Source: DASUZB01 sp035535495
GTDB lineage: Bacteria > Actinomycetota > CALGFH01
Assembly (NCBI GenBank): GCA_035535495.1
Contig: DATLQA010000026.1
Coordinates: 1-10,959 of the forward strand
Direction of reading: 5' to 3'
Length of the DNA: 10,959 bases
In this document: positions 1-6,044 of the stretch, piece after piece
Layout: each line of letters starts with the position of its first letter
Position numbering within the stretch: the stretch's first letter is position 1
Made by a program: the position numbers and the translations under genes
The notes under the pieces: generated by a model
Database searches by the model: none
Seen by the model: the letters and a program-made list of their open reading frames with translations, nothing else
What the model was told of the DNA's origin: nothing

Positions 1-344
1 TCGGAGGTCGGGAGCATGGCGGTGGCGCCGCCGGCCTCCCCGTAGCGCCACTGCACGGCCTGCGCCGTCGCCGCCGGGGAGTGGCCGGCCATGGCGGCGC
101 TGTCGCCGAGGCAGAAGTCGACGTAGCGATGGCCGTCGATGTCGGTGACCTTGGCGCCGTCCGCGTCGGCGAGGTACACGGGGAAGCCGCCCGCCGCCTT
201 GTTCATCCAGGTCATCGGCACGCCGCCGAGCAGGCTCGCGCCGGCGGCCTCGAAGGCGGCACGGCTGCGCGGGTGGGACTCGAGGTAGCTGGCGCGCTCG
301 CGTGCCAGCAAGGTGGCCAGGTGGTCCCGGTCGATCACGCTCAT
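1..344 (-). CDS. class III (HemL-like) aminotransferase, N-terminal part, cut by the window edge
   Basis: The first 114 residues are present, starting at the ATG at 344-342; the rest lies beyond the left edge. The segment LLGGVPMTWMNKAAGGFPVY (about residues 38-57), then ADGAKVTDIDGHRYVDF and AMAGHSP, matches the N-terminal region of PLP-dependent class III aminotransferases related to glutamate-1-semialdehyde aminomutase. In that family this stretch forms the entry strand and the first part of the cofactor domain. The catalytic lysine lies outside the window, so activity and substrate cannot be judged. The start is fixed by an ATGA overlap with the stop of the alanyl-tRNA synthetase gene upstream, which implies one mRNA and translational coupling. 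A true hemL role is unlikely given the unusual motif details and the lack of heme genes nearby; an amino-acid transaminase of unknown specificity fits better. Family assignment is fairly sure, function is not. Confidence 0.8.
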   Translation of the reverse strand, partial: MSVIDRDHLATLLARERASYLESHPRSRAAFEAAGASLLGGVPMTWMNKAAGGFPVYLADADGAKVTDIDGHRYVDFCLGDSAAMAGHSPAATAQAVQWRYGEAGGATAMLPTS

Positions 345-2953
345 CGCCGGGCCGCCGCGGCGTCCACCACGTCCGGGACGCGCTGCAGGAGCCGGCCGAT
401 GCCGCCGACCCGCCTGCCGCCGCCCTGCGCCAGCTCGCGGCTGCCGCCGCCCTCGCCGTCGACCTCGGTCAGGAGCGCGGACAGCACCTGCCGCGCGTCC
501 ACCCGGTCGACCAGCGAGCGCGGCACCGCCACCAGGACCCGGGCGGTCTGGCCGTCGGTGCCGGCGAGGCAGACGACCGCGCCCAGCCGGCCGGCGGCCT
601 CCAGCGACAGCTTGCGGAGGTCCGCCACGGCGGGCACCTGGGCGACCGCCAGCGGGATCCCGCCTGGCGTCGGCTCCGCCTGGAGCTCGGGCAGGGCCTG
701 CCTGGCTGGCTTCCCGGCTGCCTTGGCCGCCCGCCGCAGCTGCTCGACCCGGTCGGGGAGCCCGGCGACGTTGGTGCGGAGCTTGGCGGCCAGCTCGCCG
801 AGGACCCGTTCCCGTTCGAGGGTGACGTCGAGCGCGGCCTCGCGGGTGACCGCGTTGATCCGGCGCACGCCGGCGGCGATCGACTGCTCGGAGACGATGC
901 GGAACAGCCCGATGTCGCCGGTGGCGTCGACGTGGGTCCCGCCGCACAGCTCCAGGCTGAAGCCGTCGAACCCGACCACCCGGACCGCCGAGGCGTACTC
1001 CTCGCCCGGCAGGAACAGCGCGCCGTTCGCCACCGCCTGCTCCGGCGGCAGCACCCTGACGTCCCGCGGGTGGTCGGCGAACACCTGCTCGTTCACCACC
1101 CGCTCGACCTCTTCGATCTGCCGCGCGGTGAGCGGAGCGGGATGGGTGAAGTCGAACCGCAGCCGGTCCGGCTCGACCAGGCTGCCCGCCTGCCTGACGT
1201 GCTCGCCGAGCACCTTGCGCAGGGCGGCATTCACCAGGTGGGTGGCGGAGTGGTTGGCGGCCGAGGCGGCGCGCGCGGCGGCGTCGACCTCCAGGCGCGC
1301 CTGCTGCCCGACGCGCAGCTCGCCGGAGCGCACCACGCCGCGGTGGACGTGGTAGCCGCTGCCGTGGCGGGTGGTCGTCTCGACCCGCATGCTCCCGCTG
1401 TCGGTGGAGATCAGCCCGCGGTCGCCGACCTGGCCGCCGCCCTCGGCGTAGAACGGGGTCCGCTCGGTGAGCACCTCCACCTCGCCGCCGGCTCCGGCCG
1501 CGTCCTTCGGCTGGCCGCCCGCGAAGATCCCAAGGATCGGCGCCCGCAGCTCGAGCAGGTCGTAGCCGGCGAAGTGATCCGGCCTCGGGACCGGGAAGTC
1601 GGGCAGCGGGTCGGTGGGCGAGAGCAACGCCCCGTCGGCGGCCTCCGCCTTGGCGCGCGAGACCTCCTGGTGGTGGCGGAACTCCTCCTGGAATCCCTGC
1701 TCGTCGACTGCCACCCCCCGCTCGGCGGCGAGGTCCCGGGTGATCTCGAACGGCAACCCGTAGGTGGCGAACAGCCGGAACGCGTCGCGGCCGGTGACCG
1801 CATGCCCGGCCGCGGACAGCTCTTCGAGCTGCTCCAGCCCCCGCTGCAGCGCCCGCCCGAAGTCGTCGCGCTCCTCCTGCAGGAGCTTGAGCACGTCCTG
1901 GTGGCGGCGGGTGAGCAGGGGGTAGTGGGGACCGAACCGGTCGACCACCTCGCCCACCACGGCCGCGAAGTCGAAGTCGTCCCCGCGGCGCATGACCGCC
2001 GTCATCGACTTGCGGAGAAGCCGGCGGGCGATGTAGCCGCGCCCCTCGTTGGAGGGGCGCACGCCCTCGGCCAGGACGAAGGTGGCGGCGCGCAGGTGGT
2101 CGGTGAGCATGCGGTGGGTGGGGCTGGTCTCGCCGTCCCGCTCGCCGAGCAGCGCCCGGACCAGCGACAGGATCGGCGCGAGCAGGTCGGTCTCGTACAC
2201 CGTCGGCAGCTCGTTCAGCGCCATGGTGAGCCGCTCCAGCCCGGCGCCGGTGTCGACGCTGACGAACGGGAGCGGCTCGAAGCTGCCGTCGCGCTTCTTG
2301 TCGAACTGCATGAACACCCCGGCGTTCCAGATCTCGATGTAGCGCCGGGTGGTGTCGAACACACCGCCGGGCTGGTAGGCCGGGCCGTAGGACGGGCCGA
2401 AGTCGTAGAACACCTCGGTGGACGGGCCGCACGGGCCGGTCTCACCCGCCGGTCCCCAGAAGTTGTCGGCCATGGGCAGCGGGACGATCCGCTCCCGCGG
2501 GATCCCGATCCGCTCCCAGAGCTCGGCGGCCTCCTCGTCCGGTGGGAGGTTCAGCTCCGGGGCGCCGGCGAACACGGTCGCGTACAGCCGCTCGACCTCC
2601 AGGCCGAACCGGTCGACCAGCAGCTCGAAGGCGAGCTCGATCGCGCGCTCCTTGAAATAGTCGCCGATCGACCAGCTGCCCAGCATCTCGAAGAAGGTCA
2701 GGTGATGGCGGTCCCCGACGTCGTCGATGTCGGTGGTGCGCAGGCACGGCTGGACGTTGCACAGCCGCGGGTAGGGCGGTTGCAGCCTACCGGTGAAGTA
2801 CGGCTTGATCGGCGCCATTCCCGAGTTGACGAACAGCAGCGTCGGGTCGTTGACGGGAATCAGCGACGCGCCCTCGATGCGCCGGTGGTCGCGCTGCTCG
2901 AAGAATTCCAGGAACTCGGCGCGGATCTCCTCGCCGGAAAGGTGCCGTCGCAT
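341..2953 (-). CDS. alaS: alanyl-tRNA synthetase, divergent form
   Basis: The 870-residue product would attach alanine to tRNA-Ala in the cytoplasm and hydrolyse mischarged tRNA. Domains in order: class II catalytic core about 5-240 (FVNSGMAPIKPYF near 41-53, motif 2 region RHHLTFFEMLGSWSIGDYF at 82-100, motif 3 VDTGAGLERL at 233-242); tRNA-recognition helices about 280-440 (PSNEGRGYIARRLLRK from 300); editing domain with zinc/active-site motifs HSATH (568-572) and CGGTH (670-674); and a C-terminal C-Ala domain with GEGGGSRELAQGGG (833-846). Length is close to the usual 870-880. The reading frame stays open upstream to 3073, but the ATG at 2953 gives the expected N-terminus. Odd points: the motif-2 approach reads CLRTTDIDDVGDRHH where the common bacterial form has a longer AGGKHND-type segment, and the gene is followed by an aminotransferase, not the ruvX-type neighbours usual for the actinobacterial housekeeping copy. 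It may be a second or transferred copy. Confidence 0.95.
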   Translation of the reverse strand: MRRHLSGEEIRAEFLEFFEQRDHRRIEGASLIPVNDPTLLFVNSGMAPIKPYFTGRLQPPYPRLCNVQPCLRTTDIDDVGDRHHLTFFEMLGSWSIGDYFKERAIELAFELLVDRFGLEVERLYATVFAGAPELNLPPDEEAAELWERIGIPRERIVPLPMADNFWGPAGETGPCGPSTEVFYDFGPSYGPAYQPGGVFDTTRRYIEIWNAGVFMQFDKKRDGSFEPLPFVSVDTGAGLERLTMALNELPTVYETDLLAPILSLVRALLGERDGETSPTHRMLTDHLRAATFVLAEGVRPSNEGRGYIARRLLRKSMTAVMRRGDDFDFAAVVGEVVDRFGPHYPLLTRRHQDVLKLLQEERDDFGRALQRGLEQLEELSAAGHAVTGRDAFRLFATYGLPFEITRDLAAERGVAVDEQGFQEEFRHHQEVSRAKAEAADGALLSPTDPLPDFPVPRPDHFAGYDLLELRAPILGIFAGGQPKDAAGAGGEVEVLTERTPFYAEGGGQVGDRGLISTDSGSMRVETTTRHGSGYHVHRGVVRSGELRVGQQARLEVDAAARAASAANHSATHLVNAALRKVLGEHVRQAGSLVEPDRLRFDFTHPAPLTARQIEEVERVVNEQVFADHPRDVRVLPPEQAVANGALFLPGEEYASAVRVVGFDGFSLELCGGTHVDATGDIGLFRIVSEQSIAAGVRRINAVTREAALDVTLERERVLGELAAKLRTNVAGLPDRVEQLRRAAKAAGKPARQALPELQAEPTPGGIPLAVAQVPAVADLRKLSLEAAGRLGAVVCLAGTDGQTARVLVAVPRSLVDRVDARQVLSALLTEVDGEGGGSRELAQGGGRRVGGIGRLLQRVPDVVDAAAARR

Positions 2954-2990
2954 GCAACCACCGTGTCCAGGGCCGCCGTCGTCGCGGCGC

Positions 2991-2996
2991 AGTATA
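2991..2996 (-). promoter_or_regulatory. candidate -10 box for alaS
   Basis: On the minus strand the hexamer TATACT lies 37 bases before the alaS ATG, in otherwise GC-rich DNA. It would give a leader of roughly 30 nt, too short for a T-box riboswitch. No good -35 box is seen at the right distance (CCGGAG/TCCGGA at 17-18 bp). A weak GGTGG stretch just before the ATG may serve as ribosome binding site. Confidence 0.4.
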
Positions 2997-3165
2997 GTCG
3001 CCGGCCGGCGCCGCTCCGGAGGTCGTCCAGACCCCGCGGAGCGGCGGCCGCGCAACCCCGCCGCGTGCCTCACCCTTGCGAGGGAGGCGGCGACGGCGCC
3101 AGGTCACCGGCGCGAGGGAGGGGCAGACCCCGCCGTGCCGTGACGACGCCGCCCCCGCCGTTCCG

Positions 3166-3171
3166 TAGCCT
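3166..3171 (+). promoter_or_regulatory. candidate -10 box for a leaderless ABC-ATPase transcript
   Basis: TAGCCT fits the TANNNT actinobacterial -10 pattern and ends 7 bases before the ATG at 3179, the spacing expected for a leaderless mRNA. No Shine-Dalgarno sequence precedes this ATG, which agrees with leaderless initiation. The -35 is poor: GTGACG at 3140-3145 would leave a 20-bp spacer. Inference from spacing only. Confidence 0.3.
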
Positions 3172-3178
3172 TGGCGGC

Positions 3179-4105
3179 ATGGACGCCACCATCGAAGCCA
3201 GGAACCTGCGCAAGCGCTACCGGCGGACGGTCGCCGTCGACGGCCTCTCGTTCACCGTCACCCCAGGCCGCGTTACCGCGTTCGTCGGGCCCAACGGCGC
3301 CGGCAAATCGACCACCATGCGCCTGCTGCTCGGCCTGGACGCGGCGGACCAGGGCGCCGCGCTGGTCAACGGCCGGCCCTACCGGAGCCTCCGCAGCCCG
3401 CTGCGCGAGGTCGGGGCGGCGCTGGACGCCGCGGCCCTCCACCCGGGCCGGCGTGCCCGCGACCACCTGCGGTGGATGGCGCATGCGGGCGGCCTGCCCG
3501 GCCGGCGGGTGGACGAAGCGCTCGAGCTGGTCGGGCTGGCCTCGGTGGCCGGGCGCCGGGCGGGCGGCTTCTCGCTCGGGATGCGGCAACGCCTCGGCAT
3601 CGCCGGCGCGCTGCTCGGCGACCCGCCGGTGCTCCTGTTCGACGAGCCGACGGGCGGGCTGGACCCGGAGGGCATCAGGTGGATCCGCGGCCTGCTGCGG
3701 TCGCTGGCGGCCGAGGGCCGGGCCGTGCTGGTGTCCAGCCACCTGATGCGCGAGCTGGAAGGCAGCGCCGACCACCTGGTGGTCATCGGCCGCGGCCGGC
3801 TCGTCGCCGACACCAGCGTGCGCGACCTGCTCGCCGCCGCCTCCGGCGACCGGGTCGTCCTGCGCACGTCGAAGGGCTCGCAGGCCATGACCGTGCTGGC
3901 GGGCGCCGGGGCCACGGTGGCGGCCGCCGACCGCGACGCGGTCACCGTCTCGGGCCTGCCCGCCGAGCGCGTCGTCGCGGTGCTCACCGAGCACGGCCTG
4001 CCCTTCTCGGAGGTGGCCGCCCAGCGCGCCACCCTGGAGGAGGCGTACCTGCAGCTCACCAGGGACGCCGTCGAGTTCACCACCCCGCCCGGCCGGGCGG
4101 GGTGA
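3179..4105 (+). CDS. ABC-2-type transporter ATP-binding protein without a linked permease
   Basis: The 308-residue protein is the ATPase of an exporter of the ABC-2/BcrA-like type common in actinomycetes, working at the inner face of the membrane. Visible motifs: Walker A GPNGAGKST (37-45), signature FSLGMRQ (131-137), Walker B VLLFDEPTGG (151-160), D-loop GLDPEG, and H-loop SSH (186-188). A C-terminal accessory domain of about 85 residues follows from 220 and ends with TLEEAYLQLT, as is typical of this group. The frame is open far upstream, but homology to the family begins at MDATIEARNLRKRY, so the ATG at 3179 is chosen; no Shine-Dalgarno is visible. The partner permease normally follows directly; here the next gene is a convergent, unrelated oxidoreductase. 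The ATPase may therefore be an orphan that works with a permease elsewhere, or a remnant. Substrate unknown; antibiotic or peptide export is only a family-level possibility. Confidence 0.92.
   Translation: MDATIEARNLRKRYRRTVAVDGLSFTVTPGRVTAFVGPNGAGKSTTMRLLLGLDAADQGAALVNGRPYRSLRSPLREVGAALDAAALHPGRRARDHLRWMAHAGGLPGRRVDEALELVGLASVAGRRAGGFSLGMRQRLGIAGALLGDPPVLLFDEPTGGLDPEGIRWIRGLLRSLAAEGRAVLVSSHLMRELEGSADHLVVIGRGRLVADTSVRDLLAAASGDRVVLRTSKGSQAMTVLAGAGATVAAADRDAVTVSGLPAERVVAVLTEHGLPFSEVAAQRATLEEAYLQLTRDAVEFTTPPGRAG
4081..4104. terminator. perfect 24-bp palindrome at the 3' end of the ABC ATPase gene
   Basis: Two 12-base arms (CACCCCGCCCGG and its exact reverse complement) meet with no spacer, spanning the last seven codons and the first two bases of the TGA stop. 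It sits between two convergent genes that are only 24 bp apart, so it could act as a two-way terminator hairpin. No T-run follows, as is common in high-GC genomes. The function is inferred from position and symmetry. Confidence 0.5.
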
Positions 4106-4129
4106 CGGCGGCCCGCTGATCGCCCTGGG

Positions 4130-4999
4130 TCAGCCGACCTCGGCGAGCCTTGGCACCACCCGCTCGGCCAGCTGCTCGGCGAACTCGACCGGGTGCCGGT
4201 CAGGCATCGTCTCCATCTCGGTCACGCCCAACGCCGCGTACTCCTCGGCCGCGGCGACGAACCCGTCGACGTCTGCCAGGACCGGCCGCACGGCCAGCAG
4301 GGTCTTGGTGATGCGGTCGTAGTCGCGGCCCTCGGCGTCGCAATGTGACCGCAGCACGTCCAGCTTGTGCGCGACGTCGTCGGGGGTGGTCGCGAACACG
4401 TTGCAGGCGTCGGCGTAGCGGGCCGCCAGCCGCAGCGTCTTCTTCTCGCCGCCACCGCCGACCAGGATCGGTGGATGGGGCTTGGTGATCGGTTCGGGGA
4501 CGCACAGCGTCTCGGCCAGCTGGTAGTGCTTCCCATGGAACGGGCCGTTGTCGTCGCTCCACATCTGGTGGCAGATCTGCAGCGTCTCCTCCAACCGCTC
4601 GAACCGTTCACCCACCGGCACCACCGGCACGCCGAGGCCGCGCTGCTCGCGTTCGTACCACGACGCGCCGATGCCCAGCCGGGCCCGGCCACCGGACAGG
4701 ATGTCGAGCGAGGTGACCACCTTGGCGAGGAGCCCGGGGTGGCGGTACATCACGCCGGTGACGAGCACCTGGAGGGTCATCCGCTCGGTCCGGCCGGCGA
4801 CAAAGCCCAGCGTGGTGTACGCCTCCAGCATCGGCTCGCTGGCCGAGCCCGCGTGCTCCATCTGGAAGTAGTGGTCCATGACGGAGAACACCGAAACCCC
4901 GCCCTGCTCGGCGATCCGCGCGGTCTCGGCCAGCGTGGCGGCGATCTTGGCCGGATCCGCCGGCGTCGAGTAGTTCCAGTAGTGCAGGCCTATCCTCAT
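4130..4999 (-). CDS. luciferase-like (LLM class) F420-dependent oxidoreductase
   Basis: The 289-residue product has the bacterial luciferase-like TIM-barrel fold and resembles the Rv1855c-type group of F420-dependent oxidoreductases (TIGR03560-like). Supporting segments: MRIGLHYWNY at the first strand; the FSVMDHYFQM cofactor-side motif near 38-47; TGVMYRHPGLLAKVVTSLDILSGGR at about 81-105; LGIGASWYEREQRGLG (108-123); and PHPPILVGGGGEKKTLRLAARYADACN (174-200). All of these are typical for the family. It would transfer hydride between F420H2 (or less likely FMNH2) and an unknown substrate in the cytoplasm. Start choice is strong: AAGGAGGG lies 6 bases before the ATG at 4999. It is transcribed in the same direction as the VOC gene, 106 bp downstream of it, and seems to have its own promoter region with a small inverted repeat. 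Substrate and physiological role cannot be read from sequence. Confidence 0.9.
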   Translation of the reverse strand: MRIGLHYWNYSTPADPAKIAATLAETARIAEQGGVSVFSVMDHYFQMEHAGSASEPMLEAYTTLGFVAGRTERMTLQVLVTGVMYRHPGLLAKVVTSLDILSGGRARLGIGASWYEREQRGLGVPVVPVGERFERLEETLQICHQMWSDDNGPFHGKHYQLAETLCVPEPITKPHPPILVGGGGEKKTLRLAARYADACNVFATTPDDVAHKLDVLRSHCDAEGRDYDRITKTLLAVRPVLADVDGFVAAAEEYAALGVTEMETMPDRHPVEFAEQLAERVVPRLAEVG

Positions 5000-5005
5000 C
5001 GCGAT

Positions 5006-5013
5006 CCCTCCTT
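5006..5013 (-). promoter_or_regulatory. strong Shine-Dalgarno sequence of the LLM oxidoreductase
   Basis: AAGGAGGG on the minus strand, 6 bases before the ATG at 4999. It is one of the strongest ribosome binding sites in the window and fixes the start of the gene. Confidence 0.8.
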
Positions 5014-5028
5014 CACCGAGTGAAGATA
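5011..5028 (-). promoter_or_regulatory. inverted repeat overlapping a candidate -10 box upstream of the LLM oxidoreductase
   Basis: CTTCAC-CGA-GTGAAG at 5011-5025 is a perfect inverted repeat with 6-base arms and a 3-base spacer. On the minus strand a TATCTT hexamer (5028-5023) overlaps it and could be the -10 box, placing the start of transcription inside the repeat. The repeat also touches the Shine-Dalgarno sequence. A regulator bound here would block transcription start. No convincing -35 box is seen. A related TCAC-N3-GTGA element occurs at 5905-5915. Confidence 0.45.
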
Positions 5029-5044
5029 GGCTCGTTTCGCCTCG

Positions 5045-5070
5045 GATGCCGGATGCGCCCTGGCATCGGC
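5045..5070 (-). terminator. weak hairpin after the VOC gene
   Basis: GATGC (5052-5056) and GCATC (5063-5067) can pair around a 6-base loop, with GCC (5048-5050) and GGC (5068-5070) extending the stem past one bulged base. It lies 36 bp beyond the VOC stop and before the LLM promoter region. It could end the VOC transcript, but there is no T-run and such stems arise easily in this composition. Confidence 0.25.
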
Positions 5071-5105
5071 CGGTCGAGCCAGGCGGTCGGCCTGTCCGCC
5101 GGTCG

Positions 5106-5459
5106 CTACATCGGGCTGATCAGCTGGAAGTAGTTGTCGTCCGGATCGGAAAGGGTGGCGATCCACCCGTCCGGCGCCTCGCCCGGTTGGTAGGGCTCCT
5201 GGACCACCGTTGCTCCGGCCGCCTTGAGGCGTTCGAAGTCGCCGCGCACGTCGGGGGTCTCGATGTTCCAGATCACCCGGCCCGGGTGGGGGTTCTTCCC
5301 CTTCACCCGATCGTGCGGCCCAACCGACATCCAGCCGCTGCCGATCTGCCAGCCGCTGAAGTCGCCGCCCTCCCAGCCAGGCTCGCCGAAGAGCTTGGCG
5401 TAGTAGTCCTTCAGGCGGCTGGGGTCCTCAGAGCCGAGCAGGATGCTGTTCAGGTTCAT
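5106..5459 (-). CDS. VOC-family (glyoxalase/dioxygenase-fold) protein
   Basis: A 117-residue single VOC domain made of two beta-alpha-beta-beta-beta modules. The first runs over MNLNSILLGSEDPSRLKDYYAKLFG (1-25) and the GWQIGSGWMSVGPHD strands (37-50). The second starts at RVIWNIETPDVRGDFERLKAAGATVVQEPY (61-90) and closes with the family-typical ATLSDPDDNYFQLISP (101-116). Proteins of this size act as metal-dependent lyases or isomerases, or as drug-binding (bleomycin-type) resistance proteins; which applies here is unknown, and a full set of metal ligands is not clear. The frame is open upstream to 5885, but homology begins at the ATG at 5459, preceded by GGGAGGAG about 5 bases upstream. It is the first gene of a minus-strand pair with the LLM oxidoreductase, although the 106-bp gap and hairpin between them argue that they need not share an mRNA. 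Confidence 0.85.
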   Translation of the reverse strand: MNLNSILLGSEDPSRLKDYYAKLFGEPGWEGGDFSGWQIGSGWMSVGPHDRVKGKNPHPGRVIWNIETPDVRGDFERLKAAGATVVQEPYQPGEAPDGWIATLSDPDDNYFQLISPM

Positions 5460-5646
5460 GCCGTCTCCTCCCGTTCCATCCGGGTTCGCCATACCGACCG
5501 TGACGCCTGCGCGCGGAAGCCTACACATGCCAGCCGACAGTGCCGCGGCGGCGCTCGCACAACCTCCCGGGCCGGCCGCGTCCCGCCGGTGGAGGAAAGG
5601 CAGGAGACTCCGCCACCTGGACCTGTCATTGGCGCCCAGGAATTTG

Positions 5647-5660
5647 TGGGAGCGCTCCCG
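5647..5660. promoter_or_regulatory. candidate LacI-family (CebR-like) operator
   Basis: TGGGAGCGCTCCCG contains a perfect 12-bp palindrome (GGGAGCGCTCCC, 5648-5659). It matches 13 of 14 positions of TGGGAGCGCTCCCA, the known operator of CebR, the LacI-family cellobiose/cello-oligosaccharide regulator of streptomycetes. It lies 187 bp upstream of the VOC start and 82 bp upstream of the TTGACA candidate. No lacI-type gene is in the window. Which promoter it would control is unclear. Confidence 0.5.
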
Positions 5661-5742
5661 CCAAGACCCTCCCTTCGGTTCCTTTCGTGTGGTATGGCAT
5701 GATCCGGCGGCGTTGATGAGTTTTTCATTGCGCTTTCGCGGG

Positions 5743-5771
5743 TTGACATCGTTTATGCGCTCCTGTTGAGT
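5743..5771 (+). promoter_or_regulatory. candidate promoter of the TAXI lipoprotein-kinase operon
   Basis: A perfect -35 box TTGACA (5743-5748), a 17-bp spacer and TTGAGT (5766-5771) as a moderate -10 box. It faces the lipoprotein gene. A transcript from here would have a leader of roughly 265 nt, long enough to hold regulatory RNA structure, though no known riboswitch was recognised in it. Confidence 0.45.
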
Positions 5772-5903
5772 ACGGCTGCTTGCTCCTTGGAAGGCCTGTA
5801 TTTCCCCCGACTCAAGCCGCGGGTTCCCGGATGCATTCGGTGCTTCGCGTCCGAGGTCGACATCACGCGGAACGCAGGGCGCCAACTTCCCCCGCCGGTC
5901 TCG

Positions 5904-5916
5904 GTCACGTGGTGAC
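5904..5916. repeat. 13-bp inverted repeat GTCAC-GTG-GTGAC
   Basis: Perfect 5-base arms around a 3-base spacer, located in the presumed leader of the lipoprotein gene. It shares the core TCAC-N3-GTGA with the repeat at the LLM oxidoreductase promoter (5012-5024). It could be a regulator binding site. Confidence 0.35.
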
Positions 5917-6009
5917 AGGCAGCACAGGGATCAGCGCGACAGGCTCAGAAGGTCGGCGATCAAGGGCAGGTCAACGACGAGCGCCCGGCGGGTTTGCGCC
6001 CAGGTCCAC

Positions 6010-6043
6010 GTGCGCCCGGCGGCGGCGCGCGAAGGGGGCGCAC
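6010..6043 (+). promoter_or_regulatory. hairpin over the ribosome binding site of the TAXI lipoprotein gene
   Basis: GTGCGCCC (6010-6017) and GGGCGCAC (6036-6043) form a perfect 8-bp stem with an 18-base loop, ending one base before the GTG start. The purine stretch GAAGGGGG (6031-6038), the likely Shine-Dalgarno sequence, is partly inside the 3' arm. Pairing would hide the ribosome binding site, so this may limit translation. The structure is seen in sequence only; chance stems are frequent at this GC content. Confidence 0.35.
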
Positions 6044-6044
6044 C

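Larger units (their letters stand above)
5460..6044. other. 585-bp divergent intergenic region
   Basis: No convincing gene lies here. The open frames that cross it show arginine/proline/serine-rich translations with no recognisable fold. The part from about 5640 to 5800 is noticeably richer in A and T than its surroundings, as expected for promoter DNA. It contains the LacI-type operator candidate at 5647-5660, a TTGACA promoter candidate at 5743-5771, a TCAC-N3-GTGA repeat at 5904-5916 and a hairpin at 6010-6043 that may mask the start of the lipoprotein gene. It separates the minus-strand VOC gene from the plus-strand signalling operon and probably drives both. Confidence 0.6.

Noticed and set aside
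2954..2996. T-box riboswitch before alaS
   Set aside because: The presumed leader is only about 30 nt and contains no T-box sequence or specifier stem.
2954..3073. Upstream extension of alaS to an ATG at 3073
   Set aside because: The added 40 residues are arginine/glycine-rich and have no match to AlaRS, and a TATACT promoter element lies inside this stretch. The ATG at 2953 gives the standard N-terminus.
302..3178. Very long plus-strand open frame running opposite alaS and into the ABC ATPase gene
   Set aside because: Its first 959 codons are the complement of alaS, arginine/glycine/proline-rich with no recognisable domain; only the part from 3179 is a real gene. Long antisense frames are common at this GC content.
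5456..5749. 97-codon minus-strand frame ending in an ATGA overlap with the VOC start
   Set aside because: The translation is rich in Arg, Ser, Pro and Gly with no fold, there is no clear ribosome binding site, and it runs over the likely operator and promoter DNA. The ATGA overlap alone is not enough.
5460..5885. N-terminal extension of the VOC protein
   Set aside because: The frame is open, but VOC homology begins at 5459 with a good Shine-Dalgarno sequence, and the extension has no domain.
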